Assembly: GCA_036897485.1 (NCBI GenBank)
Contig: JAYMTF010001599.1
Span: 1 to 22,302 of the forward strand
Length of the DNA stretch: 22,302 nucleotides
Source of the DNA: Pelargonium nanum
Lineage: Eukaryota > Streptophyta > Magnoliopsida > Geraniales > Geraniaceae
Direction: 5' to 3'
Positions within the stretch are counted from its first letter, which is position 1, and each line of letters opens with the position of its first letter. The notes beneath the pieces were generated by a model, which made no database searches, was not told where the DNA came from, and worked only from the letters and a program-made list of their open reading frames with translations. The position numbers were made by a program, and so were the translations under genes. Positions 10,060-20,900 of the stretch are shown here, in pieces.

Positions 10060-13000
10060 ATGCATATTCAAAAATCTCAGTTCCCGATCGGAGAAGAAAC
10101 CAATCCGTCTCCGAAACCCGGAACCCTCCGATTCCAAACCGAATTCAACCCAGAAATCTACACCAAAATCTCGACCCATCTCACGGTTCAAATCCCACAA
10201 ACCCCGTCTTCTTCTCCGACGAACCCGCCAACACACCAAAACCAGACCCAATTATACCATGAACCCATCTCCCATAATTCTCCGACCACGCAGACCCTTC
10301 GCTCCACGCCCCACAAGAGGCCTGTAATGGCGCAGACACCGTACCCGACCCCATCGTCCTCTCGCGACCGCCCACAATCGGCTCTGAATTCAAAGTCTCC
10401 GTTTTTTCCATGCTCTGCTGCGCTAGCAATCTCTTTTTTCAAAAAATCGTTGGTTCTGAGATGCTGTCGACACATGTGCTGTGCTCGTCTCCTCCGGTTC
10501 CATCTCCAATTCCTGGTTCTGCTATCTCTTCCCTCGCTCTACTTGTTCCTGTCCAATCCTCGCCGATCTTACGCGCTCGACGTCCTCTCCTTGCTCGCTT
10601 TCGCTTCCGTGATTTTGATTTCGCTCAACGTGGCACTGCCTCGCCTCCCCTCAATCCGCCTCTTCCTCGCTCGGTCGCTGCCGATCAAGTTTAGCTCGTC
10701 TCCGGCTGCGAAACCGGCTAAACCTGTCGTTTGGTCAATTGGGTCAAAGCCGAAATCGGAGAGGCATGCGAATTCGGGTTCTTGGGTTAAGGTTTACAGC
10801 AATGGGGATGTTTATGAGGGTGAGTTTCATAAAGGGAAGTGCTCTGGGAGTGGAATTTATTATTACAACATGAAGGGGAGGTATGAGGGGGATTGGGTGG
10901 ATGAGAAGTATGATGGATATGGTGTCGAGACTTGGGCTAGAGGAAGCCGGTATCGGGGGCAGTATAGGCAGGGCCTGAGACATGGGATCGGGGTTTACAG
11001 GTTTTACACTGGTGATGTATATTCCGGGGAGTGGTCTAATGGGCAGTGTCATGGGTGTGGAGTCCATACTTGTGAGGACGGAAGCCGGTATGTTGGGGAG
11101 TTCAAGTGGGGTGTCAAGCACGGGCTCGGTCATTACCATTTCAGGTACTCTTTTGTGTGATTGTTGTATTGCTTTACCAATTATTGGATTTTCCCTGTTG
11201 TTGCATTTACTATTGGATGGTCATAGCATGATTTCTTGCATTGGTTGTTTTGAGTTGCAAACAAATAACATTTTCCTTTTCATTATCTTCTGCCCTCATG
11301 ATAGAATAGTTAGAAGATTGATATGTGCGTGTAATTGTATACGGGTATAAATTTCTGAAGTCTCATTCTGAATAGGAGTTGCTTCTACTATACACTTATG
11401 GGACTGCCAAAGTTTTCTTCTTTAATGACAGAAGTATGAGGATATAGTTATAGTAATTGCTGAAGAGGTAGGTGACTGAGATTATGAGCATAGTATTGGG
11501 ATAACTAAACTTGTCTGCCTGAGTTTGGTGGCTCCACCAATGCAATGTTGTTTAATATTAACATATTTCATTACTACATATGTAAAGTGTAAAGTCCACA
11601 AGGTGGATAATTTGGTTGTTGCCATCCTGATGCCACCATGCTATATGTTGTTTAGCTTTCAGCTTCCATCCATGCATATGCCCAAACATACTGTGAAGTT
11701 TGAGAGAAAAATTGATGATTCATATTATTCACTAGGGGTGAAACCCAATTTATAGTACAAATAGAGTAAATCAAGATCAATCAAAGATCCTAAAAATCAG
11801 CTCAATCCCTAAAACTCTGCTAATCTCATATCTCCTAATTTTCAGTCACTAACACTTACCTTGTGATCCTTTAAAAAGAAAACACTTACCTTGAGATTGG
11901 AATGAATGATGGCTAGAAATGGATCGTTGCACTTATCTTGACATAGCAATGTTGACCTCATGACTCAGAGACTACGTTATAGTAGTAGTTTGGTCGGATG
12001 AGAGGACGCTCAGGAACTAATAGAGAATTCGTGATTGAATTTTGTGGGTTGAGGGCTGGGTAGATTATAGCTACCAAGTTTAAGACTTGGGTTGTTGAGG
12101 GCTTGGCACTACTGCCTTGGAGGCAGCGGTGCCAGCAGTGGAAGAGATTAAAGAGGCCTCAAGAAGTAGACTCTGATAATATGTTAAATTTGAGAGAAAA
12201 AATTGATGATTTATATTATTCAGTATGGATGAACCCCAGTTTATAGTACAAATAGAGTAAATAAAGTTCAATCAAAGATGCTAAAAATCAGCACAATCTA
12301 AATAAAATAAGATCCCTAAAACTGTGCTAACCAATCTCTTATCTCCTAATTTTCAGCCACTCTAACTCATACTATTTGCTGGGTCTGTAATTTCTTATCT
12401 TCTTATATTTACTACTATAATATTTGAATCTGTTTGAAGTCTGGAGACTGAGCTGGTTGCTGAATTTAAAAGTTTCAGTGAGCACTTCTCTGTCTGGCTA
12501 GTTATGTACTGTGGAGCTTTTTGATGGTGTTAACTTCAGGCAAGATACTTTAATATTTGAAAGAGTCGTTAGATGTGACTTATTTGATTGTATTTGCTTT
12601 CCTTGACTAGCGTATGCCCAACATGACTCACTCAACTCTTGTGGTCTCGCAGCCTCGAGGCATTTTGTGATCTCATTTATGAAAATACACATCTAAAATG
12701 ACAGTTTAGCAGATGATACTGTGCTTTGGATGAAGTAACTTTAAGCACGAATGGTTCTTGGGTGTAAATAAACCTACCTACTTATTACTGTATTTGATGC
12801 TGCTAATCTTATGCAAGGATCTCATTTCAAAAATTCATGTCCAACATAACAGTTATACAGATGGTACTTTGCTTTGAAATAACTCTTAAGCATGAATGAT
12901 TCTTGGGTGTAAATAAGCCTTGTTCCTGTATGTGTCAATTGTCTCATTAATTTTAAATGTGAAACATTAGGTTTTATTGGTAATCCTAAACATTTAAAGA

Positions 13001-14083
13001 CTGATTACATGTGATTTTTTTTTTTTTAAATAACTGAATATTGTGCTGTTATAATGCAGAAATGGGGACACATATTCTGGAGAATATTTTGCCGACAAGA
13101 TGCACGGTTTTGGAATCTACCGATTTGGTAACGGGCACCAATATGAGGGAGCCTGGCATGAGGGAAGAAGGCAAGGGCTTGGCATGTATACTTTCAGAAA
13201 TGGGGAGACACAATCTGGCCATTGGCAAAATGGGGTTCTCAATGCTCTTAGCACACAAAATCCCGGATCTCCCTATGCTGTGGAACATTCGAAAGTCTTC
13301 AATGTGGTCCAGGTAACTGTCTAGAATACATTTACTGTATAATTTATAAATGAAATAAAGCGAAATGAATAGAGTAATATGTACATAGATCATAGAATTG
13401 TCAGATGTGTTATTGCTAATCACGAATAGTCTACTACATTTAAACTTTCACTTGGAACTCTAAAGCCTAAATTGCTTGGATAAGTTTTGGTGAAAGTAAG
13501 CTTGCATGAAGAAGGCAAAGCATAAAGCTTAAACCTCAACCTAACGACACAAGAGACTAGAGTAGGAGCACAACCAAGATGTAATTGTTGAATGGGGTCA
13601 TCTATTAGTTGGTCAAGATGCAGGACAGACTTTCTGGTGAATGGCATGGATATAGTGTTGGCCTAGGTTTGTTATTTATGAGTTACAACGAACTGCCCAC
13701 TTGTGATGTATGGGCAGCAGCTTAGATTTTTGCTATTGGTATTTGGTTTACATAGGCATAGTTTTTCGACCGTAGTCAATCCAATGTTTTTCTATTCGGT
13801 GAGAAGGGTCTGAAATGTGTTATTAAAAGTTAATACGTTAAAGAGATCACCACACGGCAGTAATATTTACCTACTAGATGAGTTTCTCAATGAATACTAA
13901 CTGCAGGAGGCACAACAAGTTGCAGCCAGAGCACGCAATCTTGGAGGGGTTGACGATAGAGTGAACAGAGCTGTTGCAGCTGCAAATAAAGCAGCCCATG
14001 CAGCCAGAGTTGCAGCTATAAAGGCTGTCCAAAAACAAATGCATTCCAACAATTACATTGATGGCATACCAATTGCATTTTGA
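10060..14083 (+). CDS. Membrane-anchored MORN-repeat protein, MRF1/MRF2-like, 504 aa
   Basis: Exons: 10060-11144, 13060-13312 and 13907-14083; phases 2 and 0, total 1515 nt. Residues 1-140 are Pro/Ser/Thr-rich and probably disordered. Two hydrophobic segments follow (about 149-165 and 172-193), then a basic linker. Eight tandem MORN repeats (about 246-418) each show the YxGxWxxGxxxGxGxY pattern, for example VYEGEFHKGKCSGSGIYYY. The C-terminus (about 447-490) is an Ala/Arg-rich helix. MORN repeats bind lipids or proteins. Plant proteins of this layout were once labelled SET7/9-like because of the MORN repeats, but there is no SET domain, so methyltransferase activity is not expected. In Arabidopsis MRF1 (MORN-motif repeat protein regulating flowering) has this architecture, as far as I recall. 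The ATG at 10060 is the first long-frame start; M90 or M139 are weaker alternatives. Convergent with the ribosomal protein gene downstream. Confidence 0.92.
11692..11854 (-). repeat. Left (3') LTR of the TRIM element
   Basis: Begins TGTGAAGTTTGAGAG and ends CACTAACA on the plus strand. It is preceded by target duplicate CATAC. The 12-mer AACACTTACCTT, which spans its right end, recurs at 11880-11891, perhaps a small local duplication. Confidence 0.8.
12182..12367 (-). repeat. Right (5') LTR of the TRIM element
   Basis: Begins TGTTAAATTTGAGAG and ends CTCTAACT on the plus strand, with target duplicate CATAC following. It carries about 20 bp (TCTAAATAAAATAAG region) not found in the left copy. 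The primer-binding site lies at 12171-12181, immediately outside. Confidence 0.8.
12669..12920. repeat. Diverged direct duplication of about 105 bp
   Basis: Copies at 12669-12775 and 12818-12920 both start GATCTCATTT, pass through GACAGTT/AACAGTT and CAGATG-TACT-TGCTTTG blocks, and end TTCTTGGGTGTAAATAA. They are separated by about 42 bp. The divergence suggests an old duplication; no function is evident. Confidence 0.75.
13313..13906 (+). other. Second intron of the MORN gene
   Basis: 594 bp from GTAACT to TACTAACTGCAG; TACTAAC is a good branch-site match just before the acceptor. No repeats or coding sequence recognised. Confidence 0.8.
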
Positions 14084-15329
14084 TGATCTAAGTGGCTGTT
14101 CACCATATCATGCTATGGAAGACTAGCAACATTTGAGATTTTGTCTTTATCAAAAGAAATTAGAGTGACTTCCCGCGGTGCTGCAAAATGGAACGTTTTT
14201 TGTCTCTCTTTTGCTGTTAAACCGGATTTTTTTTCCCACGCTTCTCTTCTCAGGAGCTTGGAACTCCTGTCATATGAGTACATGGCTGGTGGATGAGCAT
14301 CATGTTCTCTTTGTTTCTGTGGCTCTTAAAATAAGTGTGCATATGTTGAGTAGGAAAGTAGGTTGGCACAAAGTGCCCAAGAGTAGTGTAGCTATTTAAG
14401 TTTTTTTCTTTTTCTTATCTATTGGGGCAATCCCATGTAAATGCAAATAGTTGTAAGCCTATTTTGCAATACCTGATGAAATGGAACCAGAAGAGTTTGT
14501 ATACATACATGGCTTGTAGCTTATTTGGATCCATAATGTTTAGCATATAGAATCTCAGATAATGTGGTGTGGGTAGTGTTTGGATTGAGAAAATCTGATG
14601 ACATTAACTAAGATGTTGAAGAAAATGGATTTTTAAAAGGGTAAAAGGAATTGGATCCACAATGTTTAGCAGACGAGATGTTGTGGGTTGGGTGGTATTT
14701 GGATAGAGAGAATCTGATGATTCTAACTAAGATGTTGAAAAAATTGGATTTTGAAAAGGGTAAAATACATTAGTCCATTCATCTACGTTTACGTTTAGGT
14801 GAATCAAATTCTCAAAACTACCGCAAATTAAGTGTATTTGACATGTGATAATGCCTTGGATGTTTCATAATATGCTCGGGTTATCCTTCATATGAATAGT
14901 TTTGTTGCAATCTGGACCGGTACTAGGGGATTGATGGTAAACACCTAAGATAGATTTGTATTTGATAAAAAATGGGAATATGTTCTTAGAAGGCAGTGAT
15001 GACCAGGTGGTGTGGTCTACAAAGACTACTGGAAGGCGAGTATCAAAAACGAAACATACCAACAAAACCGAAAAGTACCACAATGAAAAGAAAAAAACGG
15101 GCACATTATTGCAACTCACAAACGGAATATAAGATTTGCTAAGGCAAATTAATTGGCTACACAAGAGTATCTCAAAGTGAAGTTGCAAACAAATGCTTCA
15201 TTAGAATTTCTAGCAAAGTCAGCAAGGAAACAAAAACTCAAAATATAACATCAAGTTGAAATGTTCTCTGTAGTCATAGTTGACTAACAAACATGATAAT
15301 AAAAACTGGGTAAAACAGGGCAGAGATGA
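14084..15329. other. Spacer between convergent MORN and RPL37A genes
   Basis: Contains the 3' UTRs of both genes and the tandem duplication at 14525-14766. A minus-strand frame at 14865-15188 has no recognisable relatives and runs into the RPL37A 3' region, so it was not called as a gene. Confidence 0.6.
14525..14766. repeat. Tandem duplication, two units of about 120 bp
   Basis: Units 14525-14650 and 14651-14766 both begin TTGGATCCAYAATGTTTAGC. Both contain GAATCTGATGA or its like, then CTAACTAAGATGTTGAA, and end AAAAGGGTAAAA. They lie head to tail without spacer. They start about 440 bp after the MORN stop codon, near or beyond its 3' UTR end. Confidence 0.85.
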
Positions 15330-16564
<1,235 letters not shown>

Positions 16565-16639
16565 TGCGATAGGCTTCGGAGGGTTCCTGAAAGCGAGACG
16601 GAGAGAGGAAGAGCGGCCGCGAAGAGGAGGGCTAAGAAC

Positions 16640-16800
16640 GAAAGAACCCTAGCTATTATATGCGATTTGCTTGTCGATGACATTGAAAATAACACGACTC
16701 GATCGATATTGAGCTGGGCCCGCTCAAATCGGCCCACGTTTTGTTCATGTTGAATAGCATTGGTTTGATATGGGCCTTGAAAACCCAACGTAGCCCATTT
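16640..16800 (-). promoter_or_regulatory. RPL37A promoter: TATA-like, telo-box and site II motifs
   Basis: Upstream of the gene on the minus strand stand telo-box CTAGGGTT (16652-16645), ATATAATA (16661-16654) and site II motifs TGGGCC/GGCCCA at 16715-16720, 16731-16736 and 16771-16776. The pair of telo-box and site II is the standard signature of plant ribosomal protein genes. The start site is not determined. Confidence 0.65.
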
Positions 16801-16803
16801 ATG

Positions 16804-17219
16804 TTTTTTTTTAGATAAATTTAGCACATCCAAAGATACATTATCAGAAATCTGAATCGTACATGAAACTCCTGCCCATGTACTACTCCCAAGCAGATGA
16901 TCTAGCAAAGCCTATGAGCTATCCGATTGGCATCTCGTTTAACATACGAAAACTCAATACTAATAAAGCTAGATAACAAGGACTTATGTCGACATAAACA
17001 AGACACAAGACACTAGAAAACTCCTCCTTTGCGGTCTTAATAGCTCGAATTACCTCCTGCGCATCCAACTCGATAGTTACTTTGTTCCATCCATGCGTCG
17101 TTGTCCACGAGAGAGCCTCTAAATGGTCAAAACTACAACCAATTCCGGGTCAAGGGCCCCAAGCCAACCAGCCCTCTCCCCTCCACACACAGCTCTGCCG
17201 GCGTCCCTGACCACCAAAT
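16804..17219 (-). pseudogene. 5'-truncated L1-type LINE relic with RNase H fragment, poly(A) and target duplication
   Basis: On the minus strand a frame starting near 17125 reads EALSWTTTHGWNKVTIELDA then QEVIRAIKTAKEEF. This resembles the plant RNase H domain (RVT_3 type) found at the end of plant L1 retrotransposons and in related cellular proteins. Upstream, in another frame, LVVRDAGRAVCGG resembles the first strand of that fold; downstream, SYVKRDANRIAHRLC, again in a different frame, resembles its end. Stops and frameshifts show it is dead. The 3' end is an A9 tract (plus-strand T run 16804-16812). The 13-mer CCATTTATGTTTT occurs on both sides, at 16795-16807 and 17220-17232, as expected for LINE insertion. 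No reverse transcriptase is present: the copy is strongly 5'-truncated. Confidence 0.75.
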
Positions 17220-17232
17220 CCATTTATGTTTT

Positions 17233-17929
17233 ATTAACCGAAAATACGAATGTTTAATTTATGCATAAATTAAACATTATTTGGGATATAATTTGGAACT
17301 TTTTCAGTTAGAGGACTCTAACGCTACTTCAATTGGCACTAAGACCCTAATGACACTTGAAATGACGCTCGGATCCAGTCACTTCAATTCACACTTGAAA
17401 TGACGTTCGGATCCAATCACTTCAATTCACACTTGAGAAATGGCGTTCGGGTCCAGTGTCCCTCCAATTGGCATTAAACCTAATTCCTTACATTTGTTTC
17501 ACAATCGCCTATTTTGCTAGATATCTTTAGAAAGTACAGTAGATAGCTAGAGAAATCAATATTGAATTGTGCTCTGTTAAAGATCCAACATTACACTACC
17601 ATATTTGACAAATGACTTGAGGCACAAGAAACCTGTTTCAAAAATGGGATATAGAACAAATATGATGGATTGAATCAATTTGAAAAGCTAATCAGAAGCA
17701 CAACACATTCCAAAGCAAAAGAAACAGTGTAGTCGCTTACTATTTGAGAATGTTGTCTATATTCCTTGTCACAGACCATCAACTACATTGCAAAAACTAA
17801 GCACTGAACAAAAACTTCAGAGACCTGTTATGCTGAGGGCATAAATACCATTGCCAAAAGAAAAGATTCATACCGTGTCTGCGTCCCGCTGAATCCATAT
17901 AACAAAAGTCTAGAACAAATTGCAGTTCT
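17233..17929. other. Spacer downstream of the CLASSY gene
   Basis: Holds the 38-bp tandem repeat at 17354-17471 and, towards 17929, the 3' UTR of the remodeler gene. Nothing coding was recognised. Confidence 0.6.
17354..17471. repeat. Three-copy tandem repeat of about 38 bp
   Basis: Units 17354-17391 and 17392-17429 differ at two positions and contain CACTTGAAATGACG and CGGATCCA. The third copy (17430-17471) is diverged. The block is bracketed by CAATTGGCACTAAG (about 17331) and CAATTGGCATTAAA (about 17465), which are themselves direct repeats. No function is seen. Confidence 0.85.
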
Positions 17930-20900
17930 TTAGAGCACCATATGATGATCCTTCTCAGCCAGATTGCTTTGTCTCGAGCTGTATATTTCAAACACATTTT
18001 TGAACGTCTCGTGTTGCATCATCTCTTCCAAAATCCGGTCATCCAAGTGTGTGGTTTGGACACTGTCGGTGTGTGAGGTGGACGGAGAAAACACAAGCTC
18101 AAATATCTTGTCCTTCATAGTCTGCCGGCGGTACTTGTCAAACTCCATTGTCCCACTAGTGAGGAGATGGTAGACATGCACAACCCGTTTCTGACCAATC
18201 CTATAGGCACGGCTTATGGCTTGTTTTTCCACAGATGGGTTCCACACGACATCAAGCAGTACAACCCTTGAAGCCCCTACCAGATTTATTCCTACGCCAC
18301 AGGCCTTCGTTGATGCAAGCAGTACTCGAGCTTCACTATCCGGATCATTGAAGGACGTCATTAAGGTCTGGCGATGCCTCTCATCAGTTTTTCCGTCCAT
18401 CTTCAAAACCTCCTTCCCTTCCACCCAACCAAAATGGTGTTTCAGTTGATCCATTAATAATTCCAACGGACCCAAAAATTGACTGAACACCAAGACTTTC
18501 TCCGACAATGCCAGGCTGAGTCGGATAAGTTCCCAGACAAATTTAGTTTTAACTCCTGCCTCGTAATCGAGTTTAAGCTCCTCTAACTGGCCCTTGTAAG
18601 CAGAAAACTCTTTTCTATTGTACACGCCATCTTGAGCCAACAGTGAAGGATGAATGGAACCCCAACAGATAAGATTTTCCCAAGAAATCGACTGGAATGT
18701 TCGCCTAGCGCCTATAACCAGATCAAGTAAAGTCTTCTGTAAATGGCCTGGCTGCAAAATAACCACCGAATCACGCAATCCAGGAAGACTTTTGCTTAGT
18801 ATGCTACCTCTGTGCACGTGTACAAAAGGATTGATCATGGTTTGGACCTCTCTTTTGGCTTTGTCATCAGAACCCTTGCCTATAGAACATGTCAGAGAGT
18901 TCCATTTCTTTCTGGCTTCCTTTTTCGCTAGTCCAGGCTTTTTCTTCAACTCTCTCGAGTTTTTTGATAGCAACTTGTCCGGAAAATCTGGCCTTGCCAA
19001 ACATATTGTGTTAAATAGCTCATCAAAGTTATTCTGGAAAGGAGTTCCAGAGAGGACAATGCGCTTCCTCGTTTGTATCTTAGATGAAGCTAGCCAGATC
19101 TTTGTATTGTCGTTTCGAGGAATATGCCCTTCATCGAAAACTACAAGGCCAGGGATCTCAACAAGAATTTTCTTGATCGTATCACCTTGCTTTCCATCTT
19201 GTTTACAAAGAGACCCGAGCAGGTCGTAGCTGATCCCAAGGATACTGCTAGACTTTTTCCAGCAATGCAACTTGGCCAAGCGGATAGCGTTTGTATCGAA
19301 TTGCTTTCTGTATTTCAGGAGTTTGATGGCTAACTTATTTTCCTCCCCAGATTCCGACAACTTATCTTCGTTGAGGTTATGAAAGGGAATGTGAAAGTTC
19401 CACTTCCGGAACTCCTCTTCCCAGGTAAGGAGCATGCCGCATGGAGCAATAATCACTGGCCTGCACGTTTTGTACAGACTCATATATGTCTGGAGAAACA
19501 CTATGGTCAGACGAGTTTTTCCGGTACCAGGAGCATGTGATATAATGCATCCATTCCCACTGCTTGGACTGTCAGATTTTGGTAACTCATCAAGGCGAAC
19601 TCCACCAGCTATATTCTTCCAGATAAACTCAATGCCTTTACGCTGATGAGGATACAAACTATTTTTTATTCCGGGAACAACATCCCACACTGTCTCTTTA
19701 GCACGGGAGATGGGATCGAAGCCAGAACAAGAATCTGCGTCTGAGTCTTCAAACTGAAGCTCATCAAAATTAGGTCGCTGCATGTAATCATAGTCTCTCC
19801 AGTCTCGTTTCCAACGTGGTCTTGTACTCTGCAATATACAAATTGGTTGAGCCATTATATCGACAATCCCCATGTAATCAAGATCATAACAGCAGAATGT
19901 TACATAACAAATATACAGGGTAAAAGATGAGTTCACGCTGCATATTTAATGCACAATTGTTTGAGATGCAAATTTGGTATTTCTATTTAAGTTTAGTAAT
20001 AGCTTTTTGTGCTGAAGCACATAATTAAAATAGTTCTATACAGATCATAATGCCATATATACTAACTGCATTAAAATAATACATACAAATTTAAGTTACT
20101 TACGAAATCAGGTACGATATGTTTGATCTCTTCTTTGACAAACGAGCAAATCTTGCACATAACTCCTATTTCCTCGTCAAGGACAAACTGATGATCTCCT
20201 CGACGACAACATGTAGCTGTACCAAGTTCAATATCTGGGCAGACAGCATCATCATTCTCAACCTGGCCATAAACATTAACTAAAAGTTTGAATAAACAGA
20301 ACCCGAACAAACGAATCAATCACATTTTACCTAATTAACATAATTCCATATCAAACACACAATATATAAAATGCTGCTGATAAAGTAGGTTAAGCATGTT
20401 TGTTCTAATGATTTCCCCACATTATCCACAATTCATTAACACAAACTACTAAACAAAAAACATACAAATAAACCACAAATATAGGCCAATAGTTAGAAGA
20501 AAACACACCATAGGAGTTGAGCCAATTTCCGAACATCTGAGACTAAACTCAAACTCATTCCAAAGATGATCCAAATGCTCATCACATTCCGATTTTACTG
20601 ATGCAACTGAGTCCTCCTCTTCCTCAATTCCAAAAGTGAACTTGCTAGGAAGAGGTGTCTCCGGGACTCTTCGAGGACAAGGAAGCAACTTTTCCAGAGA
20701 AGAGTCCCCATCTTCATCCCAAAAGGATTTCTCCAACAGCCCGAAAAGACTCATTTTTTCAATCCGAGGACGGCCTCTTCTCTTCTTCACCACAGAATCC
20801 ATCCCCTCCCCGACGTCTCCACCATTATTCGATTCGAAAACACTTGTTTTCTCAAGCCGAGGACGGCCTCTTCTCTTCTTCACCTTACATTCCTCAACCT

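Larger units (their letters stand above)
11692..12367 (-). mobile_element. Complete TRIM retroelement with 5-bp target duplication
   Basis: Two direct repeats, 11692-11854 (163 bp) and 12182-12367 (186 bp), share long blocks such as TTTATAGTACAAATAGAGTA and TCTCCTAATTTTCAG. They act as LTRs: read on the minus strand they begin TGTTAG (mutated to AGTTAG in the right copy) and end ACA. Next to the right copy the minus strand reads TATTATCAGAG, close to the initiator-Met tRNA primer site TGGTATCAGAG. The element is flanked by CATAC on both sides (11687-11691 and 12368-12372). The interior is only 327 bp and has no gag or pol, which defines a terminal-repeat retrotransposon in miniature. It is antisense to the host gene. 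The size difference of the LTRs is mainly an indel near the middle. Confidence 0.88.
11145..13059 (+). other. First intron of the MORN gene, hosting a TRIM element and a duplication
   Basis: The 1915-bp intron begins GTACTC and ends TTATAATGCAG. It splits an arginine codon between MORN repeats 5 and 6. It holds the TRIM retroelement (11692-12367) and a 100-bp direct duplication (12669-12920); without the TRIM it would be about 1.23 kb. Nothing coding was recognised. Confidence 0.85.

Noticed and set aside
10181..10475. Minus-strand frames opposite the start of the MORN gene
   Set aside because: Shadows of a Pro/Ser-rich coding region in other frames; no domain seen.
10816..11144. SET7/9 histone methyltransferase label for the MORN gene
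   Set aside because: Only the MORN repeats resemble SET7/9; no SET domain motif follows them, so the enzymatic label is not supported.
14865..15188. Minus-strand frame of 107 codons in the convergent spacer
   Set aside because: No recognisable family, no nearby splice partners, and it overlaps the likely 3' UTR of RPL37A; best seen as a chance frame.
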